This document shows, one piece after another, positions 34,951 to 47,850 of a DNA stretch of 64,000 nucleotides. The position numbers were made by a program, and so were the translations under genes. The DNA comes from Periplaneta americana. Lineage: Eukaryota > Arthropoda > Insecta > Blattodea > Blattidae. The notes under the pieces are model-generated. The model made no database searches, was not told the origin of the DNA, and saw only the letters and a program-made list of their open reading frames with translations. Location of the stretch: positions 126,773,621 to 126,837,620 of the forward strand of contig NC_091125.1 of the NCBI RefSeq assembly GCF_040183065.1. The letters are read 5' to 3'. Numbering within the stretch: the first letter of the stretch is position 1; each line of letters begins with the position of its first letter.

Positions 34951-35484
34951 GGCCGTGTCTCAAAGCTACATTTTCAGCTGAAGTGAACTAGATTGTTGAC
35001 TAAATAACCGGATGTGACGTCAGAAGTTATGATCCAAAGCTACTTAGTGCATAGCAATCAAGTCTGTAGTAGCTAGTAAACGAAAATGCTTGCTTGATTG
35101 TTAACTTGTTCACTAAACAAACATGGATACCTCATCAGCAAACGGGGGTTATGAAATTTGATGATGCTTTGAAAGTGAAATAATGTAAATATAATGTAGA
35201 ATAACACGTTAACTTTGAACACTGACATTGTTAGTACCTTCTGTACAATGTTTTAAATATTACTGTAATATATTAAGTCCTTATTTTTTCCACATAATTC
35301 ATAATGAAACTGCATTAGGACACTGCCTTCTTAATTCAGTGATGTCATGGTTTTTAGGAAATTAATCTATGGAGAAGGCCATGTTTCAAGCATACATGTC
35401 CAAAGCTCCCTAGTGTGTAGTGTACAAGTCACCTAGTTGCTAGTCACTAGTGTGTAGTATGGACTTGAGCTTTGAGACACGGCC
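34951..35484. mobile_element. PIF/Harbinger-type MITE with TTA duplication
   Basis: 17-bp perfect inverted ends GGCCGTGTCTCAAAGCT at both termini, TTA at 34948-34950 and 35485-35487. Length 534 bp, no transposase. The GGCC start and TWA target fit PIF/Harbinger. Confidence 0.85.
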
Positions 35485-35555
35485 TTATATGTTAATTATA
35501 GAATCATTAGACCCAGACAACCCGCTGATGAGATCGTTTATTTTACATCTTGATT

Positions 35556-35625
35556 ACACAACTTTTAACACTGTATCACTTCGGAATATGTATGATAAGA
35601 CTTTCTTGTCTTAATTTATTGCCCC
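35556..35625 (+). mobile_element. Terminal fragment related to the Penelope-like element at 19.7 kb
   Basis: acaacttttaacact and cttcggaatatgtat match 19690-19735 in order, with drift elsewhere. No coding part. Confidence 0.5.
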
Positions 35626-35668
35626 TGTTATAAGAAAACATTCTTTATGGTTATTTTATGTTGAGGAT

Positions 35669-36746
35669 GTAGGGTAAGGTTGCCTAATTCCGTGATATAT
35701 TTAATAAAGTCTATATTTATACCAAAATTGTACTAAAAATTTCAAATAACACCTAAATGATTTTATTTGGACCGTTAGCTACAGTTTTTACAATATTCAG
35801 GGTCAACAGTTTCACAAGTTTGATATATAATATGTGATTCTTCATTGTTATGCAGTGGCTCCTAAATCCGTGACAGGGATCCAAATTCCGTGATAGTGGT
35901 TTCCTAATTCTGTGAGTGATATCCTAATTCCGTGATACTAAAACAATCCTCATTACTGCTCAGAAAACGAACACTTTAAAGTCATGATATATTGTTTTAA
36001 TTTGGATTAAGCAAAAAATTTGAACATAGAAAAAGGACCTAAGTGACAAATTTCATAGAAAATACTTGTGTAACTAGAGGAATACATATTACATATTAAT
36101 ATATTATTAACAAAATAAACTGAAAGTTAAATTCAATACAAAATTAAATTTGAATAAATTTAATTATAACACAATTATTTCTCAGTATTTATATTCTTAA
36201 CAACAGCAGTACTTATGTTAAATATATGCCCTATTATTTTATTACAATTGATGTTTACTAAATTGTATTTCTATTTTCTTTCATAGATATTAATTTTCAC
36301 AATTTAGCGTTGGCATCACTGGTCGAGTGAGCTAGGAAGGAGAAATATGAAACTAAATCCGAAAATGGGAAAGCTCTTGCAGCATTGTTATTGTCTCACA
36401 ATATTTAAATAATTATACACATTGATTCAGCTGACTATAATCTACAGTAATGTATCATTTTTATAATGCTATATTAATTCTTACCTCAAACATAAAATGT
36501 TTCTTCAGGAGCAGTCACAAGAGAAAGAAAACTTACTGGTCAACCATCTTTCACTGAACAAAAGCTTCTGCAGTCGACTGCTTCTATTCAAAAGGCGGGT
36601 AGTCAATAGAAATGAAAAGAAGACATCTCCTGGCATCTGTTAGGTATTTCGAAAACTCAAAAGTCAGAAACCACAACTCCATGGCAGTCAATTGAAATTT
36701 TATCACAGGATTAGGGGTATCAAGGAATTAGGCACATTTATCCTAC
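35669..36746. mobile_element. Unclassified TIR element with repeated CCTAATTCCGTGAT motif
   Basis: Inverted ends GTAGGGTAAGGTTGCCTAAT and, reversed, GTAGGATAAATGTGCCTAAT, continuing TCC[GT]TGATA. The motif TAATTCCGTGAT or a close variant recurs at about 35683, 35870, 35888, 35908 and 35928. A short open block near 36509-36600 (TRERKLTGQPSFTEQ) may be transposase debris. I could not fix the target duplication. Confidence 0.6.
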
Positions 36747-36749
36747 AGA

Positions 36750-38740
36750 TACGGAATTAATATTTGGAACGAGTCTTGATGGGAGTCCACCTGTATGTAG
36801 ACAACAATTTCATACGACTGTCCACAAGTAACATATATACAAGGATTTTTTTTTACTGCACATGCGCGGTGTGTTGTAAGCGAAATTTATACAATAATAG
36901 AGCTCCAAATTTTATTTCCGCATCTGTCGTAGATAGCAATTCATTTTTAAATGATGTCACTTGTTTTCACAATTGAGGCGTTCAAAATAATGACGGCAGA
37001 TCCCAACCGATCTCGAATTTTGAGACAGGTGTATGACTGAGTACTACAGCCATTTACCTTTCACACGGTGAAGTATTATATTAATTGGGATATGCCAAAG
37101 CTCTCATATTTCACATTAAAAATTAGTCGTTAGTGGGAAGGAAAGCTTTCTTAGTGAATAAATGGCATATATCCAACTATGTGGGCTTTCGTTTGCGTTC
37201 ACTACAAGTTCACGGGGTTGTAGTCAATATGACGGCGTCCACTAACACTTTTACTTGACAGTCATATTGCTCCTTTAGGATTTATTTAGTAAAAATGAAA
37301 GTTTTCGTTACAATTATATATAGGCTAGATTAAACGTATAAGGACTTACAGATAAATAAAACTCATTATTATCCCATTTTTTTAATTTTCATATAGCCTA
37401 GGTAGGTACTTTGTAGGTACAGCAGAAAAACAGACGAACTACTAACAACAAAGGCTCAAGAATTTTCAGGTACACTGTAAGAAACATATGTAACAAATCC
37501 TAAAAAAAATTAAGTCTTAATGTTAAAAATTCGCAGAGTTTTTAAAACAAACATAAAATGTCATTTTTCTCAAAGTGAATTTTCTTTGGAATCTGCCGCT
37601 GTTATTCTTAGCTCCTCAATTTTGTAGTAAGTTAGTGCTACATATTAATTGAATACTTTCATTTGTCCCTTAAGGAATTAGATTAAGGTTTGTTCTTATG
37701 TACAATATTGTTTCGCTAACTGTCTGCACGTTATTTTTATGTATTATTGTATGTTTTACATTGCAAGTAGCCTAAGCTTTCAAATTGTACTATGTTACAT
37801 CATTAATAGCTCTGTAACATGTTTCATAGCTAAAGACATTGAATATGGTAATTTTAATATGCTGTACGAATGACTTTCTACCTCTGGTTGATTTATGATG
37901 AAGTGGAAGACAAGGCCTAATGACCTTAACTTCACCCTAATAAATAATTCTAATTCTAAATTTGATTGGGCAAACGTAAGAGCGTGAAGAGAAAAGCGTA
38001 TTCGACAATTAATTTAATTCGTGATTACGGGCATGAATTGGGTTAGAAATTAACTTATCATTTATTCCCTTGAAATTAACCGACACAAATATATACAGAT
38101 CAGAAGCTTCAATAAAATATTTTATTGTACAAGATTCAGCATCATAAGCTGATGCAATGGGGGCACAAATACACGAGTTCGAAACCGATTGTTACTAAAA
38201 GTAGTCTTTATAATTTCAAAACAATGCTTATTCTATTATCAACAGTAATCTCACTAGAGGTTTTGATTTATCTAGAGAAAATCAAAACTCGAGTGGGATT
38301 TAACTAACTAACACGATTAGAAGAAAGTATATAAAGATTACAAGTAACGAAGTACTCCAATACAATAATATATTGACTTACGAAAATACAAAACTGTCTT
38401 CAAATTTGTACCATCTCAACATTATAAATATTACGCTAGTAGATGGCAGTAGTGTGTTATTATTAGCTCTTGTCTTGGTATCAGTTGTGCCAACTATGGA
38501 ATCTTCATTGAAAAGGTTACTGGTCAAGAAGGCTTTGTTGATTCAGTTTCATTTTTATTAAAATAGTTGCATTCTACTTCAATTATCCCGATCCCAGTAT
38601 ACAACGTCACTTGACAGATGATTTTCAATAAATCTTAGTATTAAACAATCTCTGATAGTTGACTATTCATATTCTTGGACTCTCGTTAGGTGTATTTAGC
38701 GTGTCCCACTTTTTTCTTGAGACGGGTGACAATTGTCCAT
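36750..38740. other. Spacer, nothing recognised
   Basis: AT-rich with short open frames lacking domain signals. No tRNA, rRNA or repeat that I can name. Confidence 0.4.
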
Positions 38741-38749
38741 TATCGAAAT

Positions 38750-40661
38750 ATGTCATATGAAGAGGAGCAAGCACATATACAAAAGTTATTTTATCAGTAT
38801 TTATTATACGACGGATTGTCGAGTTTCAGTGATGGATCATCTGATAATTAGGTTCCATCGTCACATAGCTCGTCTGAGTCAGGAAGTGACCGCCAACTTG
38901 TAAGAAAGAAGTACAAGAGTACAACCCAAAGGTAAGTATCGAATAGTTTGTCAGTATTTGTGGTGTATACCATATATGCAGTTATTGTATAAATGTATAT
39001 ATTCATAGTTTTCATAAAATTATATAGTATAGCCCTATATAGTACAAAGTCTCAAGTTTTTAGTCTATCTGTGGTTTTATTCTTTTTCCAGAACAGCACA
39101 TCAGAACCAGGGTCTACCAGTTGAGGACAGTAATGCTGCTGGATCATCGATTGATACAGGACTATATAATTGATGGGGACAAAGGTGAAAATTATGGAAA
39201 TGGCATGAACACTGACAATATAAACTGGGGAGTAGTATCAGAAGTCAATATGAAGTTATTACAGTGCAAAATGTTGGAGTTCATCCATAAGTCTCTCAGA
39301 ACTATGCTGACAAAATGCCCATTGATTTCTTCTTGCTTTTCATTGACGATGAAATTATAAATATCTTGGTAACTGAAACAAACAGATATGCGTCTCAAAA
39401 TTGAACGATCCTCTGTTAGCACCTAAACCCAGATTGCGCCAGTGAAAAGAGATCAATCTAGATGAAATGAAATTTATGGGCATTTTGAGTTGGATGGGGT
39501 TGGTGAGATAACCAAAACTCGAAAACTATCGGTCAAAAAGAAAGATTTATGACAATTATGTAAAAAGTTTATATCACGCAATAGGTTTCAACTTTTCTAT
39601 GCATGTGGCATTTTCATGATAATGAAAATTTGGGGCAAATATCAAAGATTCGGAAATTGTCTCCGTTGTTGGAAAAATTGAAAGCAATATATCAAGCAAT
39701 TATCGTACCAGATGAGGAAATATGTATGGATGAAACATTGGTCCCCTTCACAGGGCGTTTATCATTTCGACAGTATATAAAAACAAGAGGCACTAGTTTG
39801 GAATAAAGCTTTTCAAATTATGTACGAGTATAAAGTGTGGTTATACATATATTGTGGCAAAGAAACCAATAGTAGTGAACCATTACTTACATGTGTGGTG
39901 GAAAACTTAGTGGGAGATTTGTTCGGAAAAGGTTATATATTATTTACGGATAATTATTACATAAGTATTACTCTGGCTCACAAACTTCTTTCCCGCAATA
40001 CTCATTTGACGAGTACTCTCCGAAAAAATCGAAAATGCAAGCCAAATGACGTATTCCATGCTCAATTGAACAAAGTAGACATTATTGCGAGAGAGTGGCA
40101 CAGGTTCCATTGTTTCTAAGTGGAAAGACAAACTGGACGTCCTAATGCTCAGTAGCAAATATTTAGATGAAACAGTAACTGTGCAAAAAACATGGCAAAG
40201 AAATTACAAAGCCCAAGGTCATAATTGACTATAATAATTCTAAAGCATTTAGTGACATATCAAATCAACTGAAGGCCTGCAATACGTCGCTGAGACGTGG
40301 TATCAAGTGGTACCGTAAGCTGGCAATTGAAATGATTTTCGGTACAACAATTGTGAACGTCCATATCATATTTTCTACAGTAACGAAAAGTAGATTCAAA
40401 GAAATTCTGTGCGAAGAGCTGCTTGGAATGAAGAATGCTGAGAATGATGAGCAAATTCCAGAAGTAAATATTCCAGAAAACCATGTCTTGGAAGAAACTG
40501 ATAAAAGAAAACGCTGTGAGGAGTGCTATAAAATGAAAGGTAATGTTTCTGGTAGAAAAGAAGCACAGAGAAAATTATCTAATTTAAGATATTTATGTAT
40601 TTCCTGTGACAATCATTATTGCATTCCTTGCTTTTTCGTAGTAAATCAGTGTACTATGTAA
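38750..40661 (+). pseudogene. piggyBac-type transposase, decayed, one probable intron
   Basis: Begins MSYEEEQAHIQKLLYQYL with an acidic Ser-rich start and an in-frame TAG. A GT-AG intron is likely from 38931 (gtaagt) to about 39091 (tttttccag). Conserved blocks follow in several frames: KMPIDFFLLFIDDEIINILV (about 39308), VPDEEICMDETLVPFTGRLS (first catalytic Asp in MDE, about 39707), KGYILFTDNYYISI (second Asp, about 39929), TLRKNRKCKP, LSSKYLDETV, VIIDYNNSKAFSDISNQL (third acidic site), RRGIKWYRKLAIEM, and a cysteine-rich end RKRCEECYK...YLCISCDNHYCIPCF that is the usual C-terminal finger. Multiple frameshifts and stops. TTAA-flanked ends were not found. piggyBac cuts and pastes at TTAA. 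Confidence 0.88.
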
Positions 40662-40914
40662 ATCACCACTTTTAATTTTTTGTGTGTTTTTATCTTGTAA
40701 TTTCTTCCAATAAATTGCGGAGAAAATCTGACATATTTTACATGACACTAGCTCCTTTTCAGGTCGTGTACATTAGTGTACTATATAAATTACCAATTTT
40801 TTATTTGTTGCATGTGTTTTGTCATTGTATTCTTTATTATTAGTAAGTTCTTCCAATAAATTGTTGTGAAAATCCAACAAAATTTGCATGACCCTAGCAC
40901 CTTTTCAGGTCGTG
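40648..40914 (+). repeat. Imperfect tandem duplication at the piggyBac 3' end
   Basis: 40648-40768 and 40775-40914 share agtgtacta, ttcttccaataaattg, gaaaatc and ccttttcaggtcgtg. The first copy contains the transposase stop codon. Confidence 0.8.
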
Positions 40915-41786
40915 GAAGCTGAAGGCCAAGAACAGCGTCAGTTCCCTCAGGCCAATGCCTCGACATCTACATGTAACTCACATGGCTCTGTGCAACCGCT
41001 GCTATATCACGCGGCTCGAAGTAAAAATTTCCCTATGAGAAAATTGATGTCTCACAAGGACAAAATTGGTGTGAGACACACGGTTCTCACAAGGCAGTCA
41101 ACGTGATAGAATTGAACAATTCACACACACAAATTTCACACGGTTCAGACGCAATTCCTGTCTCTCACTCTTTCCTTGTGTGTTATAAAGACAGGTCATT
41201 ACTCATCAACCACTTCTGGGGGAAGTTCTGTGTAACCTCAAGTTCTAAAAGTATATCTTAACGTAACAATTAAAAAATTTTCTTTCTATTATAAAATTTC
41301 AGACATACGACTTGAGTCCTGTCTTTTTAAAAGGTAAGTCTTTGAAGTTAGGACATGCTTATGATATTTTAAAATTTAAAACCCATATAATATGGATCTA
41401 GCTTCAATTCTCAGTGAAGAAGGGATTTATTTTACACAGGAGTAATTGTATATGTTTGCATTGTGTTTCTTTTGTGTTGTCGTAAGCGGAAAACCAATAT
41501 CATGCTGAAAATACGACCATGAAGTCAAGATATTTCTCTTTGAAATTGGATCATAATCAAAAGATTTAAATTGTAAGAGACCAAATGGATTTAATGCTAG
41601 AAAAAAGGTGCTAGTGATGACTGGTAATAATTGTGGTAATATTGATGCTGGTGATGGTGATTGTGGTAGTAATGATGATAAGGTGGTGAAGATGATGCTG
41701 GTTGTAAGAATTTTAATTTTTACGATGGCGTTATTATTATTAATAATCATACAATTATCATCATTATTATAGGCTATTTATTATTA

Positions 41787-41996
41787 CAGACGTTGGCAAA
41801 TTATTAGCAAATTGACAATTTTTATTATATATTTTTACAAAATTTGACTTTTCAATTTATTATACTGTTGATATTTTAGCATATTTCTATCAATGCAGTA
41901 GACAGAAATGTTAACTGTAGTCTAAATTGAAGAGTCAAATTTCGTAAAAATATGTTATAAAAATCTTCAATTTTGCTATTAATTTGTCCACGTCTG
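41787..41996. mobile_element. Palindromic MITE, mariner-like, TA duplication
   Basis: Arms of about 85 bp: CAGACGTTGGCAAATTATTA and, reversed, CAGACGTGGACAAATTAATA, continuing through tttttac and aaatttgac. TA at 41785-41786 and 41997-41998. Only a short loop lies between the arms. Confidence 0.85.
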
Positions 41997-42179
41997 TAAT
42001 GTCATTATCGTTGTCTTGGAAACATTATTTTTGCTAGTGTATACATTTAAAAAAGAGAGATAATTTAATTTGTTATTTTATTCTAATACTAGGGTGAGTG
42101 TATGTGTAAGTGTTCATGTAAATGTAGTGTAGGGTATGGGTGAGGATGATTATGAAGGTGAGGAAGGGAGAAGGGTAAA

Positions 42180-42480
42180 CCTGGTGCCAGCACGTAGCCT
42201 ACTCCTGTCGAATAGCACCAGGGGGGGCCGCCAGGCAAGGCCACTATCAACAGTGGCATAATTATGCCTTCTCTTCACATGTAGGCCTACTGCGGAGAGA
42301 TTTGGGATTTAACCCAGGCATACTGGTGCAGAATTTAGTGATTAGAAGTTGTGTACCGCCTCCTCTCCTAGTCCCGAGATAGAAATTTTACACGAAAATC
42401 TCTGACCCCGCCAGAAATCGAACTCGGGCCGGCTAGTCTGGAGACAAACGTCTCTTGGTATAATGAAGGCTTTTCCTTCC
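42180..42480 (-). mobile_element. Possible tRNA-related SINE of another family
   Basis: A B-box-like gagttcgatttct is found on the minus strand (around 42413-42425), after a GC-richer block with cagtggcataattatgcc. No clear target duplication. The 42500-44120 stretch holds an A-run at 42598-42612 and AT-rich spacer only. Confidence 0.4.
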
Positions 42481-44122
42481 AGAACGTCTTGAATTCCCCG
42501 TATCTCTTGATATCCAGGATCTTTTCTTAATCGTTAGCAAAATTTTATTTAAGCTGCAAACATAACATTGACATGAAAGTTAGTATCTGTTCCATTAAAA
42601 AAAAAAAAAAACATTCACCATCCGTTTACGTCAGTCATGTCAATTGATGCCCATAGGAGCAAGCGCGCGCTTTAGAGCTCAGGAGAGCCTGAGCGCTTTA
42701 CAGCGGAAAGGAAAGACACAGACGAAAGAGGTGGTTTATGCCGCTTGGTCGTGCTATATTCAGGGATGGCCAGCACTGATTCAATGGATAAAGGAAGACA
42801 ATTTATTAAAACTGTATCCATGTTAATTTTTAGATTTGTCTGGAAGTATAAGTGCATTATAAGAATGTAAGTTTTAATTTTAATGCTCATTTTCAACAAG
42901 TTTGGTGTTTTTTATTCAAAAGAAATATTTTATCAACTTTTCGTATAGAAAAGTGAAATTTTCAGGTATAGGCCTATTTATTTAGTAGCCTTTCAGAATG
43001 TTTTCGTAAATCTAATATACCATATATACGTATTACTGAAGATAGTGTATTGAAAATTTTGAAAATATTCGCATGGAAATTTTTTGTAAGAAAATGAATT
43101 AACAAAGCAACTACTGTTACATCATAAGCAAAAGATACGTGCCCATGTGTTGTAAAAATGTCAGCTCTATAGCTTCAGCAGATTTCGAGAAAATAATTTA
43201 ATATTCTGAAGATAGGAAGTTGCTCACAAATATCACCTTAAAAGCATAATGCGATAAGAGTTTTGTTATGTAATATTAGTTACACTTAAAACAGATACAA
43301 TACCTAGGTAACTGTAACCGGTACCTGATATGAATTTACAATTCATGGAATCCATAAGAAGGCCAACTTAGTAATTTGTCTTGTGTAATTATTTCATTTT
43401 GTTACCGAGTTTGTACTTAATTATGAAATAAACTTAAAGGAAGAACACAAGATACAGCATTTTGAATAATGTATCTCATCACAAGTTCTACAACGTAGAA
43501 ATACGTCTAAAGTGAAGGAAAATTGTTTATGGGAAACCCTGTTTAAAAATAGATATTGGATAATGATTTGAATTTCATGTTGTATATGAATATTTATTTG
43601 ATGGAAAATAATACGACTTATATTTGTATGTATATGTTATTATTATTAATATATCCATGAAATCATTATTAATGCATTTATTAAGACTTCTCACGGCATA
43701 AGATGCACGGTTTGATAATAAGAAGCAGGTTGGTTTATGTATTCACAAAAGCCTAAAGCATAATCTAACCACTCCTGCTGCTGAAGCTATAAGTTGACCA
43801 AACTTCGCTATAAACTCAAAACACTCCGGCCTGAAGAGGGCGGATAAGGCCTAAGACAGGCAGTATCCACAGCGAATGGGGACTATAAAGAATGGACACA
43901 GCGAATTTTCCTGTGTTTTGTTTCTCTGTGCGCCAGCGGTTAGTTCCACTTTCAAGCGCTAGCGCATACGCTAAGATAATAATTGAGAATAGAGTTGAGG
44001 CACAGGATCCAAACATCGCTTACCTTATTGCATAATCCAGTAACGCTTTGCTTCAAATAAATTCAATTTAACAGCTTTTCCTTATTTCTCAGTGACAAAC
44101 TAGTTGTAATAATAATATTTTA

Positions 44123-44948
44123 TACTAGCCGTACCCGTGCGCTCCGCTGCACCCGTTAGAAATAAATATAAAGTAATTACATAATTAAAATAGGACATTT
44201 GATCCAGGGAACATTCGTGTTTGATATAAGGATAAATCGTTTATTATGTTACTTAATTTAAATTGTATTTGCATAATTAAAATGCGATCATTTTGATCCA
44301 GAGACCACTTATTTGGTCATAAAAATTATTTTAGGAAATACAGGAAACTAGTGTACAGAATAGCCTATCAACTTTTCTGTGCATAAGAAGCTATTTTAAT
44401 CTTACCTGTCCTCGATTCACTCAGAAGTTACTGTAATAACATTATAGCATTATGTCCATCTAGAGAAACTACACTTTCCAATGGTGAATTAATAATTAAT
44501 TATACAAATCGGTTAATTTAGCTTAAGATATTACTTCATACAAACACAGAAACATTATCTGTAGGCTATCTTTCATAGCTTTCGATTGTTGCTGTCCAAG
44601 GCCCCTTATAGACGAAGTGATTTGTTTTTTAATTCATTACACGGCCTTAGATGGCAGTTATTTTAATTTTAAAACTCATTTATCTCATTAAATATCAGTC
44701 GTATACAACTTTTTCAAGGAATAAAACTTATCGGAAATTATTTTGAAATAAACTTTTGTTATGTAACATTTTTCACAAAAATCAATAATAAGCGAGATAT
44801 TTCGATTTATTTAATTCAGGCCCCCTTATAACCCCCCTTTTAAATAATGTATTTTCAATGCCATATAGCCTAAAATCTAAGTTACAACGAACTTAATTTA
44901 TATTCCAATTTTCATCGAAATCCGTTCAGCCATTATCGCGTGAAACAT

Positions 44949-44991
<43 letters not shown>

Positions 44992-45118
44992 TACAAACAA
45001 AAATTTCAAAAAAGCGATTTTCGGTTTCAGGGAGATTAATTATATATGTTAGGACCAATTATTTTTGGAAAATCGAAAATTACCAGAAAAATTTCGGCTA
45101 CAGATTTATTATTAGTAT
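44123..45118 (+). mobile_element. Dispersed ~1-kb repeat, copy 1, with (CAGA)n tract
   Basis: Starts TACTAGCCGTACCCGTGCGC and ends cagatttattattagta. The same unit lies inverted at 61618-62784. Internal landmarks: tcgaaatatctcgcttatt (reverse in copy 2), atccgttcagccattatcg, then a (CAGA)n microsatellite at 44949-44992. No open reading frame. The class is unknown to me; it resembles non-autonomous repeats common in insects. Confidence 0.8.
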
Positions 45119-45418
45119 AGATTTCGCTTATGCACCAAATCACCAAAGGGATGTAAACATAAGTTGATTTTCACCAAATATGAGCCATCTAGGTACCAGT
45201 AAAATATTATTGTCTCTGATGACTTGTACAGTAGAGTCTCAATTATACGGACTATATGGGCCCATGGCAATCTGGAAAAAATCCGTAGATCAAGTAAATC
45301 AAGTAGATTTAATATATATTTCAATGGTTCTTACTTTCATAATTGCGAGCACAATTACAATTTAAATTTATAAAACAAAAATGTTTCTAGCCACTACCGT
45401 AAGAGCCAGGCTCGTGTA

Positions 45419-46763
45419 TAGTGCTGCTTATGATTAGGTTTTCTCCGGAGCAGTTGTTTGCGCGCTTTCAATCGGAGACCTCCGGATTACCTCCGATTGA
45501 TGCCGCGCAGGTTGTATATGTGCTGTGGCGCAGACATACAATTTCCGCTGAGCATTCCTTTAATCGGATCAGGTAGTGATTCGAGTCCGCTGACGTCAGG
45601 GTGTCTTTTAAAATAAGTTGTAATTTGTTGTTATTTATTCTCTCTTTTTTGTTTATCTCTCTCTCTTTCTTCGGCTCTTTTTTCTTGTTTTGCTTGAAGT
45701 GCTACGTTAGCTGACAGATTTTTTTCTAGTTTTGAAATTCATAGTATATGTGGAAAGGCGTATTAGTTTTATGTCATTGATCAAATTAATAACATTCAAA
45801 CTAACTGCAAAACTAACGGAGAAGTGAAGCTTTTCAGTAGCTAATGTAAACATTTATACTGTAGTTCTCCTAGAAACTCTCGTTTAATCGCAAACAGTGT
45901 TTGTCAATTATTATTCTAATCGGTTTAGTTTAACGTAAAATATATTAAGGGAGCTTCAGAATGGAACAAAAGAAACGTGGGCTATCAATGGGTTAAAGTT
46001 TACTGCCCAACATAATTTATTAAGATTCTTCACCAGACAGGATTGTGATCATTGTGTTAAAGGGTGTCAGTATTTGAACTGCCTCTTCTAAAACGCGCCA
46101 CTATTTGTCTGTAATAAAAATATATGCGGATATCAACTTAAGGATAATTGTAATTATATTATTACCACATGTTTCTTTAGTTTCATTCAGAAACTCAATA
46201 TTTTAATCCAAACAGTAAAATATAACTCAAGTTGTCTAAACAGCAAAATTAACTCAAGTCGTCTTTTAAATATTTCATATGTTTTTATTGCCTCGAAAGT
46301 TGCGTTTTAGAGAAATTTCAAGACTTTTTCCTATACTGTGAGCCTTTGGGAACAATAGCACTAAAAAAACTTAAAAAGAAATCGTATTAAAAGTTTTGCG
46401 TAATTGTTTTCATCAAGTTCGCGATTGTGCGATCGCTTCAAATGGTCTAACAAATTCGAAGTTCCACCACCCTTAGAGTAAATTCGCCCACAAGGTCACA
46501 GCATGCGACTTTATTATTAATTTCAACTAAATTAAAGAATTTCCATGCGACGGATATCCGATTTGGTGCCATTTTATTCCACTCACAACTACCGTCAGTC
46601 CGTACGCGTCGGTCGTCCTTGAACTGTCGCTTCGCTCCGAACCACCGCATCCCTCCGTATGTCCCCTGTTCCACCTACGGTAGTACCGGAGATCACCGGT
46701 GGAGAGCTTTATTCGTAATCTCCGATTCCTCCGCGGTAGTAGTCATTCCGATGAGCAGCACTG
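45419..46763 (-). mobile_element. hAT element with 8-bp duplication and BED-finger remnant
   Basis: Perfect 8-bp target duplication CTCGTGTA at 45411-45418 and 46764-46771. Ends TAGTGCTGCTTAT and, reversed, CAGTGCTGCTCAT. Length 1345 bp, too short for a full transposase. Only the N-terminal finger of the transposase is visible. Confidence 0.85.
46395..46600 (-). pseudogene. hAT transposase N-terminal BED zinc finger, frameshifted
   Basis: Minus strand: MAPNRISVAWKFFNLVEINN, KVACCDL, then after a one-base loss near 46475 CGRIYSKGGGTSNLLDHLKR and SHNRELDENN. The pattern W-K-F-F, C-x2-C, GGGTSNL and H-x4-H is the BED finger of hAT transposases. No catalytic region follows; the reading dissolves into stops after about 46390. 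Confidence 0.8.
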
Positions 46764-46984
46764 CTCGTGTACGGTGTGGTCTTAGCCAATAATATAACAT
46801 AAAATTTACAAGTACAGTTTACTAAATACAGTAAGTAACTTAATTCAAGCCAATAAATAAAAGAAAAAAGAGAAAAAAATAGAAAAATGCATTTAATATA
46901 AATTGACAATCACACAGAAGCATGAATATAGTCGACAAAAATGAAAGGTAATATAATACACATAATTGTTAATATTATATATAA

Positions 46985-47850
46985 TAAATAATTATGTAAA
47001 TTTCTTTTTTAAAAGCTTCAATTTTAAAATATTTCAAATTTGGAAAACGATTTGTAATTATATTATTAAGTCTTGGGCCGAAACTAGCACCACGTTTAAG
47101 AGCTGCACTTGTATGACATTTAGGCTTAATATTAATGGGAAAGTAGACTTTTGTCTTCCAGTACGATATTCATGTTGATTAGATTTATGTTTTATTTGAT
47201 TTCTGTGGTAATAAGTTAGTAAACTATATTTATAAATTTCTTCAATAGTTGATACTTTAAAATCTGTATAAATTAAATTTCTTGGCTAATTCATATTTTT
47301 GGTTACACAAATTTTTATTAATCACTGTGTAATAAAATTAATGGATTAAGTACAGATGATGCTACTCCACCCCAATTTATTATACAATATTGCATTAATC
47401 ATTGCACTAAAGCTAAAAATATTCTTCTCATTGCCTCCTTAGTGATAAAAATTTCGAAGTATTATGAATTTATAAATTGTCTTTCTTATACTTGTACATA
47501 CAAAATCAATTTGTTTATCCCAACGTAAATGCTGATCTATAATAATTCCTAAGTATTTGACTTGTGTAGAAGGTGTTAGATGTGAGCAGTTACAATAATT
47601 AATTGTTAATTCATTACACGAAATACTATAATTATTAATAGGTGGAGGTAAACCTTTCGTTGTTAAATAAAATGGAATATAAGTAGTTTTATTAGTATTT
47701 AAGGACAGAACATTAGAGTCAAGCCAATTTTTCACTACATTAATTCCATTATTAGCTTTTAAATAAGAGTTATCCCTATTTTCCCCATTAAATGTTAGTA
47801 CAGAATCATCTGCAAAAGAAAATATATTACCACCAGATTTGGCTTCTTAA
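46985..47850 (-). pseudogene. LINE reverse transcriptase C-terminal part
   Basis: Minus strand: GGNIFSFADDSVLTFNGENR (FADD catalytic motif, about 47803-47817), KNWLDSNVLSLNTNKTTYIP, QVKYLGIIIDQHLRWDKQID, then with frame changes RGASFGPRLNNIITNRFPNL near 47100. It is related to the fragment at 57190-57489. The finger and palm regions before FADD are absent. A TIR hAT element ends 220 bases upstream on the map. Confidence 0.8.

Noticed and set aside
39192..39422. Minus-strand open frame
   Set aside because: Antisense shadow of the piggyBac transposase.
42762..42790. hAT-type end (cagggatggccagcactg)
   Set aside because: No partner end or 8-bp duplication found nearby.
45231..45300. pogo/Tigger-type end (cagtagagtctcaattatac after TA)
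   Set aside because: Only one end was found and no transposase, so the element could not be delimited.
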